DNA of 64,000 bases from Paulownia fortunei. Its lineage: Eukaryota > Streptophyta > Magnoliopsida > Lamiales > Paulowniaceae. The stretch's first letter is position 1, and each line of letters begins with the position of its first letter. Positions 1 to 10,366 of the stretch are shown piece by piece. The stretch is from contig CM033110.1 in assembly GCA_019321725.1 (NCBI GenBank), positions 5,139,278 to 5,203,277 of the forward strand, given 5' to 3'. The notes beneath the pieces are model-generated. The model did no database searches and was not told where the DNA came from. It saw only the letters and a program-made list of their open reading frames with translations. Position numbers and translations under genes: made by a program.

Positions 1-609
1 TTAGGGTTTAAAAAATAAAAATTAAGTCTTGACTTTTGAAGACACGTTTGAACATTACCAAATTCCAAAATCTTGACATCCAATTTCTCTTTCGTTTATC
101 CTCGTCGACCACAAGCCACAAGTCGTTATCCACTTTTGCCATTAGCCACCATCTCGCTGCTCACCACTCCAACGATGAGCTACCATCTGTTGTCATCGAG
201 CCATATTCTACTGTCATCAAGCCATTATGTATGATCTTATTTTTTTATATATATGTTACACATGTTGCTGCTGCATCGAGCATCATCATTTGCCACATTT
301 AGCCCCATAGCTAACCATCCAAACACACTTTGGCTGTGGATTGACTTCAAAATTATTGCTTCCTGTAAATCCCTAATTTTAAAACCTTAGCCACCAAGCA
401 ATTTTTTGTTTCTTTTATTTTAGTTCTCTGTAAGTTCAATTGTTTAGCAATTATTATTTGGTTAGTGCTTATTAAGATGACTAAAATTTAGCATGATAAA
501 GAAGACAAAATTCTTTTAGTTTTTTATAGAAAAATGAGGGTATTTATCTTGTTTAACAAAATGGCCGAGCAAAAATTCTAGGACTAAAATCACCAAGATT
601 CTCTATAGT

Positions 610-612
<3 letters not shown>
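1..612. other. Unassigned AT-rich stretch
   Basis: No gene, transposon domain or RNA is recognisable. The only open frame here (36-302, 88 codons) has no familiar motif and ordinary spacer composition, so I treat it as chance. Confidence 0.5.

Positions 613-650
<38 letters not shown>
613..650. repeat. (TC)19 microsatellite
   Basis: An uninterrupted run of about 19 TC dinucleotides. It is likely length-polymorphic and is not attached to a recognisable gene. Confidence 0.97.
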
Positions 651-653
<3 letters not shown>

Positions 654-781
654 AAATTCAATTTTACCATTACCAAACCAAAATTACCAAAAGATTTTTG
701 GTAATTACCAACCTGAACCAAATCAGTATTTTGGTTTGGTAAATTTTAATACTGATATTTTGGTTTGGATCGATATGATGT

Positions 782-2360
782 TACTGGGTGCACCCTCTAA
801 TTCTAGTATCTAATAATAGACCAAGTATATACTTCATTTGGGAAAGTATAGTACCATTATGAGATCTAGCCACCTTAATGCCCAAAAAATACCGCAATTG
901 TACCAAATCTTTTGTGTGCAACTTTGATTAGAGAATTGACAACAACATTTGAATTCATGTACTATTATCCCCCTTGATTACAATATCAGCAACATAAACA
1001 ACAAGGAGATTTTACCAGTATCTACAAGTTGATGAAAATAAGAGTGATCCACGGGACATTGTTTCAAGCCAAAGGAGGTTACAACATTACTAAACTACCC
1101 AAACCAAGCATGAGATGATTGTTTCAACTCGTAAAATAATTACTTTAGGTGAGAAACAACCTAGGCTCTCCATGAAAAATATACCCAGAGATTGCTCCTT
1201 ATAGATTTCCTTAGTGAGGTTGCCATGTTGAGATATATTTTTGACTTCGAGTTGTTATAGAGGCTAGAAAAAAGAAATGGCTGATGCAACCAGCAAACGA
1301 GCATAGGGAATCTTGGCAAATAGAGAGAACATATCAGAATATCCAACCTATACACATGTGTATAGCCCTTAGCAACCAAACGAGCTTTTAAGCGATCAAC
1401 CAAACTATTTGGGGTAACCTTAACTATGTAAACCCACTTACAGCCGCCTATCGACTTACCATGGAGAAGAGTAATAAGATCACAAGTACCATTTTGTCAT
1501 AAAGCAAACTCTCATCCTTGACATTTTTCCAACCAGGATGAGAAAGTGCCTTATGGGTATATTTAGGAATAATGATTAAATCTAAGCATAGATAAAGATA
1601 AAATACGACGGGGTGAGATAATCATAAGAGACAAAGTTAGAAAAGGTGTGACATGTACATGTGTGCTTACCTTTACAAAGTGCAGTAGAAAGGTCGATGA
1701 TGGTAAGAATATCAGAGATAGGATTATTCGATAATTAGATGGAAGAAAAAAAGCATGTAGATGGACGCATAACTACAGTGGTGGCTCGATCAATAGTATC
1801 CATCAAGGAAATACCAAAAGGGCTGCTAATTAGAATAGATATGGAAGGAGGTAACGAAATAGGTAGTGGAAGGGTGTTGTGGATATCCATATATGGATAG
1901 AACAGAATAAAGAATGGAGTAGACTAAAAAAATATGACATCAACACTTGTAAAATACCTATTAGATACAGGGTTATAGTAGTGATACCATTTTTGAGAAT
2001 ATGAGTACCAAAACACACATTTGAGAGATCAAGTTAGTCACCACCAGTGCACAATCGGTGAACAAAACACATAGACCCAAAAATTCGAAGAGGGAGTTTA
2101 AATAATGGCTCCTTAGAAAATAGGTAGAATAGGAAAATAACCACTGAGAATAGATGACAGTATACAATTAATCAAAAAACAAGCAGTCATGAACACATCA
2201 CTCTAAAAATGCTTGGGAGCATGCATATGAAACATCATAGTATGGGCAATATCTAATAAGTGTCTATTTTTCTACTTAACAACCTTATTTTGTTAGGTAT
2301 AGAGGGAGAAGAGGAATGATGAATAATGTCATGTGTAGACATAAAATAATTAAATGTAGA
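782..2360 (-). pseudogene. Ty1/copia integrase-RT relic
   Basis: Read on the minus strand, this is the C-terminal part of a copia integrase followed by reverse transcriptase, broken by many stops and frameshifts. Copia-type pieces appear in the expected order. The integrase part (about 2360-1830) includes a stretch like ...MHAPKHF.SDVFMTACFLIN. The RT start follows with ALSHPGW near 1535. The hallmark RLKARLVAKGY lies near 1345-1395. Toward 800-1000 comes a YVADIV box where the usual catalytic YVDDIV would be, then LRYFLGIKVARS. Gag, protease and RNase H are absent and no LTR borders it. It is a dead, truncated copy. The copia assignment is firm; the lineage within copia is not determined. 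Confidence 0.85.
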
Positions 2361-2409
2361 AATTAACTTGAGTGGAGCAGAGCCTCTCCTTACATGATTT
2401 AGTAATGCG

Positions 2410-2780
2410 CCCTGGATGGCTCAAAGCCATCGCTTATGGGATTGGACGCCCTGGATGAAGTGGAGCCATCACTTATGGGATTGTATGCCCAGGATGGCAT
2501 GGAGCCATTATTTTCGGGATTTTCGTATGTCCGAGATTGTGTAGAGCTATCGCTTATGAGATTTTTCTTATGCCCAAGCCAGCGCGGAGCCAACCTTGTC
2601 GGGACTTTCGTTTATGCCCGGGACAGCGTGAAGCTAACCTTGCCAGGACTTTTGTTTATACGTGCAGAGCCAACATTGTCGTGATTTTTGTTTATGCTCG
2701 GACCAGCATGAAGCCAACCTTGTCGAGACTTTTGTTTATACCCGGGCCAGCGTGGTCGGGACTTTATTTATGCCCACGGG
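2410..2780. repeat. Imperfect 36-44 bp minisatellite
   Basis: Nine diverged head-to-tail units start at about 2410, 2449, 2488, 2530, 2573, 2617, 2661, 2697 and 2741. Each contains a core like agccaaccttgtcgggactt and a CCCGGG-like junction. Unit length rises from 39 to 44 bp along the array, and two late units are shortened. It begins right where the copia relic ends and leads into LTR-like sequence, so it may be the repeat-rich untranslated region of a lost retrotransposon. The open frames across it are artefacts of the period. Confidence 0.85.
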
Positions 2781-3935
2781 TTATGGGAGAGCATTGGTAA
2801 TGGCAATAAGCATGCAGATGCATCAATAAACGTGTGAGAAAAAATTATTCTTCTTTTATTTTTTATATTAGATATTTCCATATTCATGAGTATCTAGTTT
2901 GCTTTAGTATTGCCATCTCTTAAGACTAAGTTTGGCCCTGACATGGCAGGACCTTTATTTTTGCTCATGAGGTTCTTGCAGAGGAGCATGGGGACAAAAC
3001 TTGGTACCTTGTAAGGAGCATCCATGGCGAGGCCTCTATGCCATGCCAAGGATGAGGGTAGTGGTGAGGCTTATATGCCTTGCTAGGAAGTTAATGCCAA
3101 TAGGAGCCCCTCAGGAAAGTGTTATCCGAGCAAAATATGCCTTTGGGTCATTTGCAAAGAGTATTTCTCGTCCTCGGGAAAACTGTTAGGAAAATTTTCA
3201 TCGTATTGACCTTTTGCTTTAAAGAGACTTACACTCACTAGGTGTCAGAGTGGAGAGCCATTGTTTTGCTTCGGTATGAGCTTGATTTACACATTATCTT
3301 AGTTCTCCTAGTAGATTGGGGTAGTCTTCCTATGTTATGTCCTGGTCTCCAAACATGAGCTTAAATGAGATCTCTATTCCCCATTTATAGGGATAGTTAT
3401 CCCACTCAGGTAGGATTCTAACTTGTGGGCACGTCTTCCCATCACTTGAAAAGTACGCTTCTAGTTTTGGGTAAAATTTTGATACATGAGTCTCCTAGGA
3501 TGACTCCCATCACTCTTGTTATGAGGAAGTGGCCACTGGTAGGATCTTTCTCTTACTAGTGATGAAGATGACTCCTACTTTATCAAGGTCAAGATGAGAG
3601 TTGATCATCACGATGACTTCTTGTTTGCAGGGCCATACTCTTTGCCACCAATATCGACTTTCAGCTAGTGGTCCTTTATCCAGAACTTCTTATTCAAGGG
3701 GTGTGGATTCTAGTGGATTAGCCTCTGTAGACTGTTGTCGCTAAACCTCTAAGGTTAAGAGTCGCCTCTTATTTCTTTTCCTTGACTTCTCCTTCTTGGA
3801 CTATGTCTTCTCTGCTTGGCTCCAGCATGAGGATTGAGAAGGAGGACTATCTGAGTGATATATTGCATGTTGAATTATTGCTCTAAGCGTTGCTCCTACC
3901 CCATGGTTCCCTGCATGTAGCATGAGTTGTGGAGT
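2781..3935. other. Probable retrotransposon-derived noncoding DNA
   Basis: This is higher in GC than the surrounding spacer, with no intact coding frame. Its position between a minisatellite and an LTR-like segment suggests the 3' noncoding part of a decayed gypsy-type element. I cannot identify any protein domain in it with confidence. Confidence 0.35.
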
Positions 3936-4192
3936 TGTCCTAGGAAAACCCCTCCGATGCTTAAGTCAATATATATCCGAGAGAATAAACTAACTCAAAG
4001 CGTCGAATAAATTGTGTACATTATAATTATGTAGGAGATGGGTATTTATATCTATTTGTTTAGGATATGGGTCGTATAGGCCTTTGATGTAATTTAGTCT
4101 CATGGACCTGTGTGCCTTACTATTATCTGATGTTTCTGAACCAATTGGCCCTCTTACGTGACTTAGGCCTCTTAGACCTGAATGTCCTATAC

Positions 4193-4228
<36 letters not shown>

Positions 4229-4261
4229 AATGAGATATATTTACATATTTATCCTTCAACA
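3936..4261 (+). mobile_element. Possible LTR remnant (326 bp)
   Basis: The segment starts TGTCCTAGG and ends TTCAACA, so it has TG...CA termini. It contains CCTCCGATGCTTAAGTC, a phrase typical of plant gypsy LTR or leader sequence, and a TATA-like tatttatat near 4046. No matching target-site duplication, primer-binding site or polypurine tract is visible, and the second LTR is absent. Confidence 0.35.
4192..4229. repeat. (AT)n microsatellite
   Basis: A nearly pure AT dinucleotide run with one AA break, inside the possible LTR remnant. Confidence 0.9.
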
Positions 4262-5170
4262 CAAGTAAATCAAATTCGACTTCTTATTTTCATATATTAA
4301 ATCAGCCTATATACTTAATTAATCCAAACAAAGTTTATTTTCTCATTCTTGTGGAAAAACTTGATTTCCACCTTTCGAAAGTATACCCTTTTCCGCAAAT
4401 AAACATGAAACCAAAACAAAATTAAATTAAACAATCATGTTTTCAATAAATTAAATATATACATGTCAGAAAATACATGAGAATTAGTTAATTATGTACG
4501 TTAATTGACGGTATAAATAGATTCATGTTTCCCTCAATTATTAGTCCACTCGCAATAGATCAGGGAGATATATATCTATATACATATATAGAGTAGAATC
4601 TATGTAGCAAACTTCATGCAAAATGTTTTCTTCATATGTATCTAAAATTTAGTCCAAATTCTTTGATTATCTAAACTTTTTGAGTTCAATTTTGTTCCCT
4701 TTTTTATAGTTAAAATTTTTTTAGTTGAAAAGATCAAAAGTCCTGAGTTGCCGACCCTTATATTATGCATAATAATATTATTAATTTATTTTACAATATT
4801 ATTATATACACATTTAACAAATCACACAATCACTTGGATAGTGATACGAAATTTTTCAATAAACTATTCTGGGTGGTGGAAAATCTCCCAACCAAATGAT
4901 TGTATTGACATCAATATCTTCACCTAACAAGAAGTTTCTAGTGGCACAAATGACCCTAGGATTTAAATGACATCACAACAATCAAATATCAACCCTTTTC
5001 AAACAAGAACCCCTCACATATGTTACATAACTTTCAATCAATGTGAATTGGTACATGTGCACCCATATCCTCATTACTACAACTATCATACCAACATTGC
5101 AGTTCTACTACTATAACGTGGAACTTCATCTTCCCACGTATTATATTCCATCACTTAACTTCTATCAACC
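4262..5170. other. AT-rich upstream flank of the broken gene
   Basis: No gene or repeat family is recognised. This is the native upstream region of the pseudogene starting at 5171. I see no convincing TATA box at the expected distance from it. Confidence 0.45.
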
Positions 5171-5772
5171 ATGGCATTTTCAACCTCCAACAATTTCATG
5201 GAAAGAAGAAAACCAAGAGGGAGCATCGTCGACGAATTTGCTTTAGTTAAAAAATCTGCTGCATAGGCATGGTACCAACATGGCTCCGTTTCTGACCGTA
5301 GGCCAATCTGCGAATTCGACGTTTGGAGGACTAAGATCGACACTAAACCATCGAGGTACAAGCTGGAAGCCAGGAATATGGTCCAAGAAACCTCAAATTC
5401 ACCTGGGTCTAGTCCAAGGTCCACTACAACTTCTAGTCGTGCTAGTAACTCCCTTCTTGATAAATATGAGATTGAGAAGATTTCAAGGCAGCTTGATTAC
5501 TACATAGAGTCTACTCATGCTAACTACCACGGCGGCGATCCTGGTGGCTGGAGGGTGGAGGGTGGAGGGTGGAGGCAGTGGGCGCTGCCGAAATAAAGAG
5601 CAAGTCTGGCCAAAAGAAGAAGGTATCAAAAGGGTTTTGGTTAAGATCACATGTTGTGGTGTGTGGCTCATCAAGAGATGAGGTGGTGGATAGTACAGGT
5701 ATTGAGTATTCACGGCGGCCGGGAAAGGGCCATGTGGCGGTGGTGGAAGTTGTCGGTTGCGGGCCACGATAG
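5171..5772 (+). pseudogene. Broken small plant-specific protein gene
   Basis: From ATG 5171 the frame reads MAFSTSNN...ERRKPRGSIVDEFALVKKSAA, then hits TAG at codon 32 (5264-5266). It continues in frame with AWYQHGS, CEFDV, SRYKLEA, NSLLDKYEIEKISRQLD to about residue 130. A GGAGGGT-repeat stretch (5542-5566) then shifts the frame, after which the other frame gives KKKVSKGFWLRSHVVVCGS and stops at 5770. The block order resembles, from memory, a small family of plant proteins of unknown function with RRKPRGS, AWYQHG, YKLE and KGFWLRH...VCG blocks. In that family the position of the TAG would be Trp, so one G-to-A change explains it. I cannot name the family and infer no function. The two lesions could instead be sequencing errors. 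The composition is clearly more gene-like than its surroundings. Confidence 0.62.
5542..5566. repeat. GGAGGGT short tandem repeat at the frameshift
   Basis: Three copies of a 7-bp GGAGGGT unit plus a partial one, exactly where the reading frame of the broken gene shifts. A gain or loss of one 7-bp unit would produce the frame change seen. Confidence 0.8.
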
Positions 5773-5799
5773 GGCATCCGTGCCTAATCAAGTGGCCAA

Positions 5800-7030
5800 G
5801 TTGGGTGGTTTTATTGAAGACCCTGCTAGTTGTGTTCGAGTTAAAGTTGATCCACGTAAATTTGCTCTACATATCAAATTTACCTGTACTTTTCCATAGA
5901 ATTTTCCATGTTACGTGTGGTTAGGGAGCTCATTTTAGCAGTATAAATATTTTGTAGAGATTTGAGTTTGAAGGAATTATATAAAATTTCATATTTTTAA
6001 ATTTTTGAATAGATCTTTTAGTCTTCAACTATATATCACTAGTGCAAGTTCAAACCTTTTTTTCTTTGTTATTCTTTATATATAGTCTTATCATCTATCT
6101 AAATACCCTTTTACTGATAAAAATTAATTTTCTTCGCCCTTTAGAAAGTTTTATCATTATTTATATTGTTAGATACTGACGTCTCAAATCCATAACAATA
6201 TTCGTTCATCCTAAGTATGTGTTTGAATTTTGTGTAAACTAAAATTTTAATTTGTGCTGGAGCACCCATTTATACATCAAGACATAACATGTCATTTTGG
6301 TCCCATCCAATCAAATCGAAACTAGTTTTAGTAAAATCTGTGAATCCGACTCGATTTTTGTTGGATAGGCATTGTACTTTGGATCTTCTACACAAATTTA
6401 TATTTTAATTTATATTTTAGATTATATATTTATGTCATATGTATATAATTAATTACAAGTGCTAAACAAATATTTTACATATAATGGGCAAATATGGAAA
6501 TGACAGACCACATAATAATAAAAAAATGGAATTGTGAGTCTGGAGAATTGGGTCGTTTTTTACTCATTTTTTGCCATTTCTCTAAGTGGTATGAGTGTTA
6601 ATCTATTTATATAATAGTTTCGAGTTATATTTGATATTTTAATAATTGTATTTGATTGTTCTTCTAGAGAAATTGGACATTAGACGGCTACTGCAAGTGG
6701 TACTATACATATTTGATGGAGATATATATTACTTTGGCTCAATCAATATGAAAAATTACGAAGCCTTTTTTTTTTTATCTAAAGAAAAGTGTTGTCCTCT
6801 ATATTGAATTATAAATGAGAATCTTTCTTTCTAATATCTTTTTGTACTCGAATTAAATTTCTTTAACATCTATGAGCACTTCTTACACCGATTGAATTGT
6901 AATTATCATAAAAACGTTATAATTATCCTATGACGAAAGATATTTATATTTCTCAGGTAATATAATTCTGATGTAAGTTGTGTAATATATAGGAATATAA
7001 TTATTCTACTTGCTTCAATAATCTTTGTGC
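5800..7030. other. AT-rich spacer
   Basis: No coding region, RNA or transposon domain is recognised. It holds several short oligo-T and oligo-A runs only. Confidence 0.5.
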
Positions 7031-7400
7031 TCAATTTGAGTTCAAATAGTTTTTTTAGCAATGGTATTAAGACGAGTACAAATTAGAATTCGTTCCAAAA
7101 TTCATCCCTTTTGAGGTTGGTTTTCAAATTATAAATAAATTTTGAATTGATCTTAATTTTTTAATTTTCAAACTCACTCCGCTCCGCATCGTTTTATTTA
7201 ATTTTGTATATACTTTTAATTTATTATATACATATTTATGTTATATTATTTTTAGAAAAAAAATACATATCTAAAAAATTCTAGTGATATTATTTAAAAA
7301 ATAATAATAATTTTAAAATTATAAAAAACAACTAATATATTTAACTCGCCAAATCTAAGTTCTCGAGAACCCGCCACTCTATAACCCTACCAGATGAGCA
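7030..7400. repeat. Degenerate MITE-like repeat, family G (copy 1)
   Basis: An AT-rich core (7200-7340) lies between GC-richer ends with cgctccgcatcg on the left and cgagaacccgccac on the right. The same layout and core phrases recur near 16555-17130, 18240-18614 (continuing at 22918) and 31540-31800. The shared core is a run like tttttaaaattataaaa followed by an 'aacggatct/aactcg' segment. It is probably a decayed nonautonomous DNA transposon; termini and superfamily are not resolved. Confidence 0.45.
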
Positions 7401-7419
7401 ACTATTCCCCGAATTAAGC

Positions 7420-8160
7420 AACTGTGAGTTTTGACCACAAAAACTTGTCTTTACGGCATGTCACATCAAAAGGATGAAATTTTTTGTCCTCACAAAATTA
7501 AAGCAGTGGTGAGTTGACCTCGCCCAAAATAATGTCACTAAAGTTAAGAATTCTTTAATAATTGTTGATTATTCCAGAAAATTTGTGCAAGGTTTTTCTT
7601 AATTATCGATTTCTCTAACTCGTCTAACTTAAAATTTGATTGGACTGCAGCATGCAAACACAAATTTAAGGAGTTAGAAGTAATAATTGGGTTTTGCACC
7701 TGTGCTAACATTGCCTTTTGATGGCTTCAAAATCTATAGTGATCCTTCAAACAAGGAACTTGGGTATATGCTGAATTTTGTTGATGCAAAATGAGAAGGT
7801 AATTTTCTATGCTTCTCGACAACTGAGGTTGTGTGAACAAAATTACATTACTCATGACTTAGAGTTGTCAGCAGTACGAAGATTTGATGCCATCACTTGT
7901 ATGAGTTTACGTGTGTGAAGTTTTTACAAATTATAAAAATTTGAAATACTTTCTTATGTAGAAGGCAATGAATATGAGACGAAGGAGATGGTTAGAGTTG
8001 CTTAAAGTTTATAATGTTATCATTAACAAAGCTAATGCCGTTGCTCATGTAATTAGTAGAAAGAGCACAAAGATGGCTAGTTTGATTGCCCAACCTGCAC
8101 CAATTGACCGTATTAAGACAGCTTAGAAGAATGACAGTAAGATTGGATAAGAATCAAGAG
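7420..8160 (+). pseudogene. Ty3/gypsy RT-RNase H scrap
   Basis: On the plus strand, broken across frames, this follows the gypsy RT C-terminus into RNase H. Seen pieces are KIKAVVS.PRPK and FVQGFS-like fragments (7490-7600), then FDGFKIYSDPSNKELGYML (about 7718-7774), [20 protein letters not shown] (7805-7866), NMRRRRWLELLKVYN (7971-8015) and VISRKSTKMASLIAQP (8050-8097). These match the order of RNase H and the ADALSRK-type tether before integrase in chromovirus-like gypsy elements. No LTR, gag or integrase core survives. It is an old internal fragment. Confidence 0.82.
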
Positions 8161-8224
8161 AACTTGGCAAAAATTAGATTTCGACTTCATTGAGGTTTGA
8201 GAATAGGTTGTCTATTCTACGCAA

Positions 8225-8545
8225 TTGTTTTTATAATTGGATTAAAGATTAAATTCGTTTTACTATCAATTAACGGTTCAATCAATCGTACTAGTTTAAT
8301 AAAAATTAATTATATTTTTATTATATTACGTAAAATAATAATATAATAAATTAATTGTTATATAATATATATTTTAATATAAAAAAATATTTAAAAAAAT
8401 ACAAAATTCAAATAATTATATAAATATAATAAAATATCAAATTAAATTTTTTTAAAAAAATAATAATAATAATAATAAAATAAAAATCGGTCAAATTGAA
8501 TTTGACCAATTTTGGTCGATTTGATTCGATTTTCAAAACATTGGT
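8225..8545 (-). mobile_element. TIR-type nonautonomous element, family M (copy 1)
   Basis: The right end reads, on the minus strand, TTTTGAAAATCGAATCAAATCG. The left end (8228-8245) carries tttttataattggatta. The interior is almost pure A/T with an AAT run (8458-8480). A second copy in the opposite orientation lies at 44063-44545. Matching ends in two copies suggest a small TIR transposon; no target-site duplication was recognised. Confidence 0.45.
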
Positions 8546-9254
8546 TCTATGCATCTAGCAAATTAAAATTTGAGAGAAAAGATTTTAGGAGAGCATCACT
8601 GGCTACGATTTTCTATACATCCAATCAACAACAAAAATTATAAACGAAATATGCAATAAATTTGCACCTCTTAAATTTCCAACAATTAGTTTTCACAGCG
8701 AAATGTTGTGTAGAAGTGAAGATCTCTTATTATACAATTTTAAATAAGATATCGTAGTGCTGAAAATAATCAAGAATAGATTTTTACCGCAGATACTTGC
8801 TTAATTTTAATCTTTACTCGAATACAAATTTGATTTTGCTCGCACAATTTGTAGACTATATTCAGATACTCTAGAGTCAAAAGTATTACTCCTTAAATGT
8901 CCATAGAAAGATGAAGAGTCTTCTTTCCCAAAGGTTTTCTCTATAAGTTAAAAAGTATTATTTTCAACATAATCAACCATGAGTGAGACAATTCATCCGC
9001 CTGATAAAAAATACCCAATCCTCAGTTTCAAATCCTGATAATTTGAATATTGTGAATCAAAAGAAATTGGGCCTCACTCGAACTTCAGCCAATTAACATA
9101 ATCAGCCTACTCAAGCAGTAAAGTTCAGGCCCATCAATCACAAGCCCATCACTGTTTTTGAAGTAAGCTCGGTAAGGATTGAATTGAGAACAAGGCCCAA
9201 TTGATATTTCACTATAACTCAAACTACCAACAAGATGTCATGTTATATAATAAT
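8546..9254. other. AT-rich spacer
   Basis: No gene or repeat is recognised. The sequence is slightly less AT-rich around 9060-9200 but has no open frame of note. Confidence 0.5.
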
Positions 9255-9475
9255 ACACCATCTGTTCCCCGGAATTATTTTACTTTGAGTAAATAAAAAA
9301 ATTAGTTAATTTTTTAAACATAATTAAATAATATTAAGTAGCATGAGAGATATTAAGATTTAAAATTTAATAACGTTTAAATTGTTCAAAAAAATAACAG
9401 TATGATAGTTTAGTTAAAAGATTATAGAGTTTGATTTCATACAGATGGCGTATTGAACTTAATAAATTATAGGTT
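9255..9475. repeat. Stowaway-like MITE remnant
   Basis: It begins with catctgttccccggaatta, a decayed form of the CTCCGTCCC-type start common to plant Stowaway-like MITEs. It ends near acagatggcg. The interior gatattaagatttaaaattt and gagtttgatttcatac resemble segments in both duplication copies (about 15385-15620 and 29600-29800). No TA duplication was confirmed. Confidence 0.4.
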
Positions 9476-9742
9476 ATAGGGCTATCGGTTGTTTGACCAA
9501 GCCACATGATTTTCTTTTAAGTTTAATGATAAATAATTAAGTTTAATTTTTCAATTTAATTGAATTAATTACAAATGTTAAAATTTTAAATTTTAGAAAA
9601 TTTTAAAAATTGTAAAAAAAAAATCAATATGATAATTAGTTAATTCAAAAAATTAATAATTTGATTTTGCATTATAGCATAGAAAGAAATATTTTTTAAA
9701 ACGAATATATAAGTATGGCAATATCAATGCGATCCATGTGCT

Positions 9743-9743
9743 A

Positions 9744-9799
<56 letters not shown>

Positions 9800-9815
9800 G
9801 AAGAAGAAGAAGAAA
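9743..9815. repeat. Compound (AAT)n-(AAG)n microsatellite
   Basis: About 18 AAT triplets run directly into five or six AAG triplets. It is probably highly polymorphic. Confidence 0.95.
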
Positions 9816-10098
9816 AACCGTTAAATGAAATACAAACAAATAATCAAAACAAGGATTAATTCGATGACATATGTATAAAACTTCTCTGTTGCAGTAAAAA
9901 ATATTTGGAGATTTTGCAGCACTTAAGGAGATTCATAATCTATCAAATCAGCTTTTTTTATATTATTTTCTGATTGTTAATCAATCAAGTTTTATTTGTT
10001 CTGGAGATTCATGCATTTTTAAAATTTAGCTTTAAGTTTTATTATATTAATAATATATTTTATTTGCTTTTATTGCTATAAATTATATATATTGATTT

Positions 10099-10101
<3 letters not shown>

Positions 10102-10131
<30 letters not shown>
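10102..10131. repeat. (TA)15 microsatellite
   Basis: An uninterrupted TA dinucleotide run. Confidence 0.95.
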
Positions 10132-10132
<1 letters not shown>

Positions 10133-10254
10133 CATGTTATCCATCTCAATCACAATCGTCCAATTACCAAAATAATAAAATATTTTTTACTCAAAATTTG
10201 AATTACCATGACGGTGATCTAATCAAATAGTTCTTCGTTCTATTCTGATTAAGT

Positions 10255-10366
10255 CGAGGAAAAGAAAGAAAGGAAAATAAAGAAAAATAAAGAGAGAGAG
10301 AAAAAAAAACAAAAAAACAAAAACAAAAGGTCGGAAAGGAAAAAAAGAAAAAGAAAAAATGACAGA
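10255..10366. repeat. Polypurine tract
   Basis: About 110 bases of nearly pure A/G on the plus strand with a few T and C breaks, including a short GA run. The minus-strand open frame across it (Phe/Ser-rich) is a composition artefact. Such tracts can adopt triplex structure, but there is no sign of a function here. Confidence 0.75.

Noticed and set aside
1..10. TTAGGGTTTA at the window start, like the plant telomere repeat TTTAGGG
   Set aside because: A single copy only, with no array; common by chance in AT-rich plant DNA.
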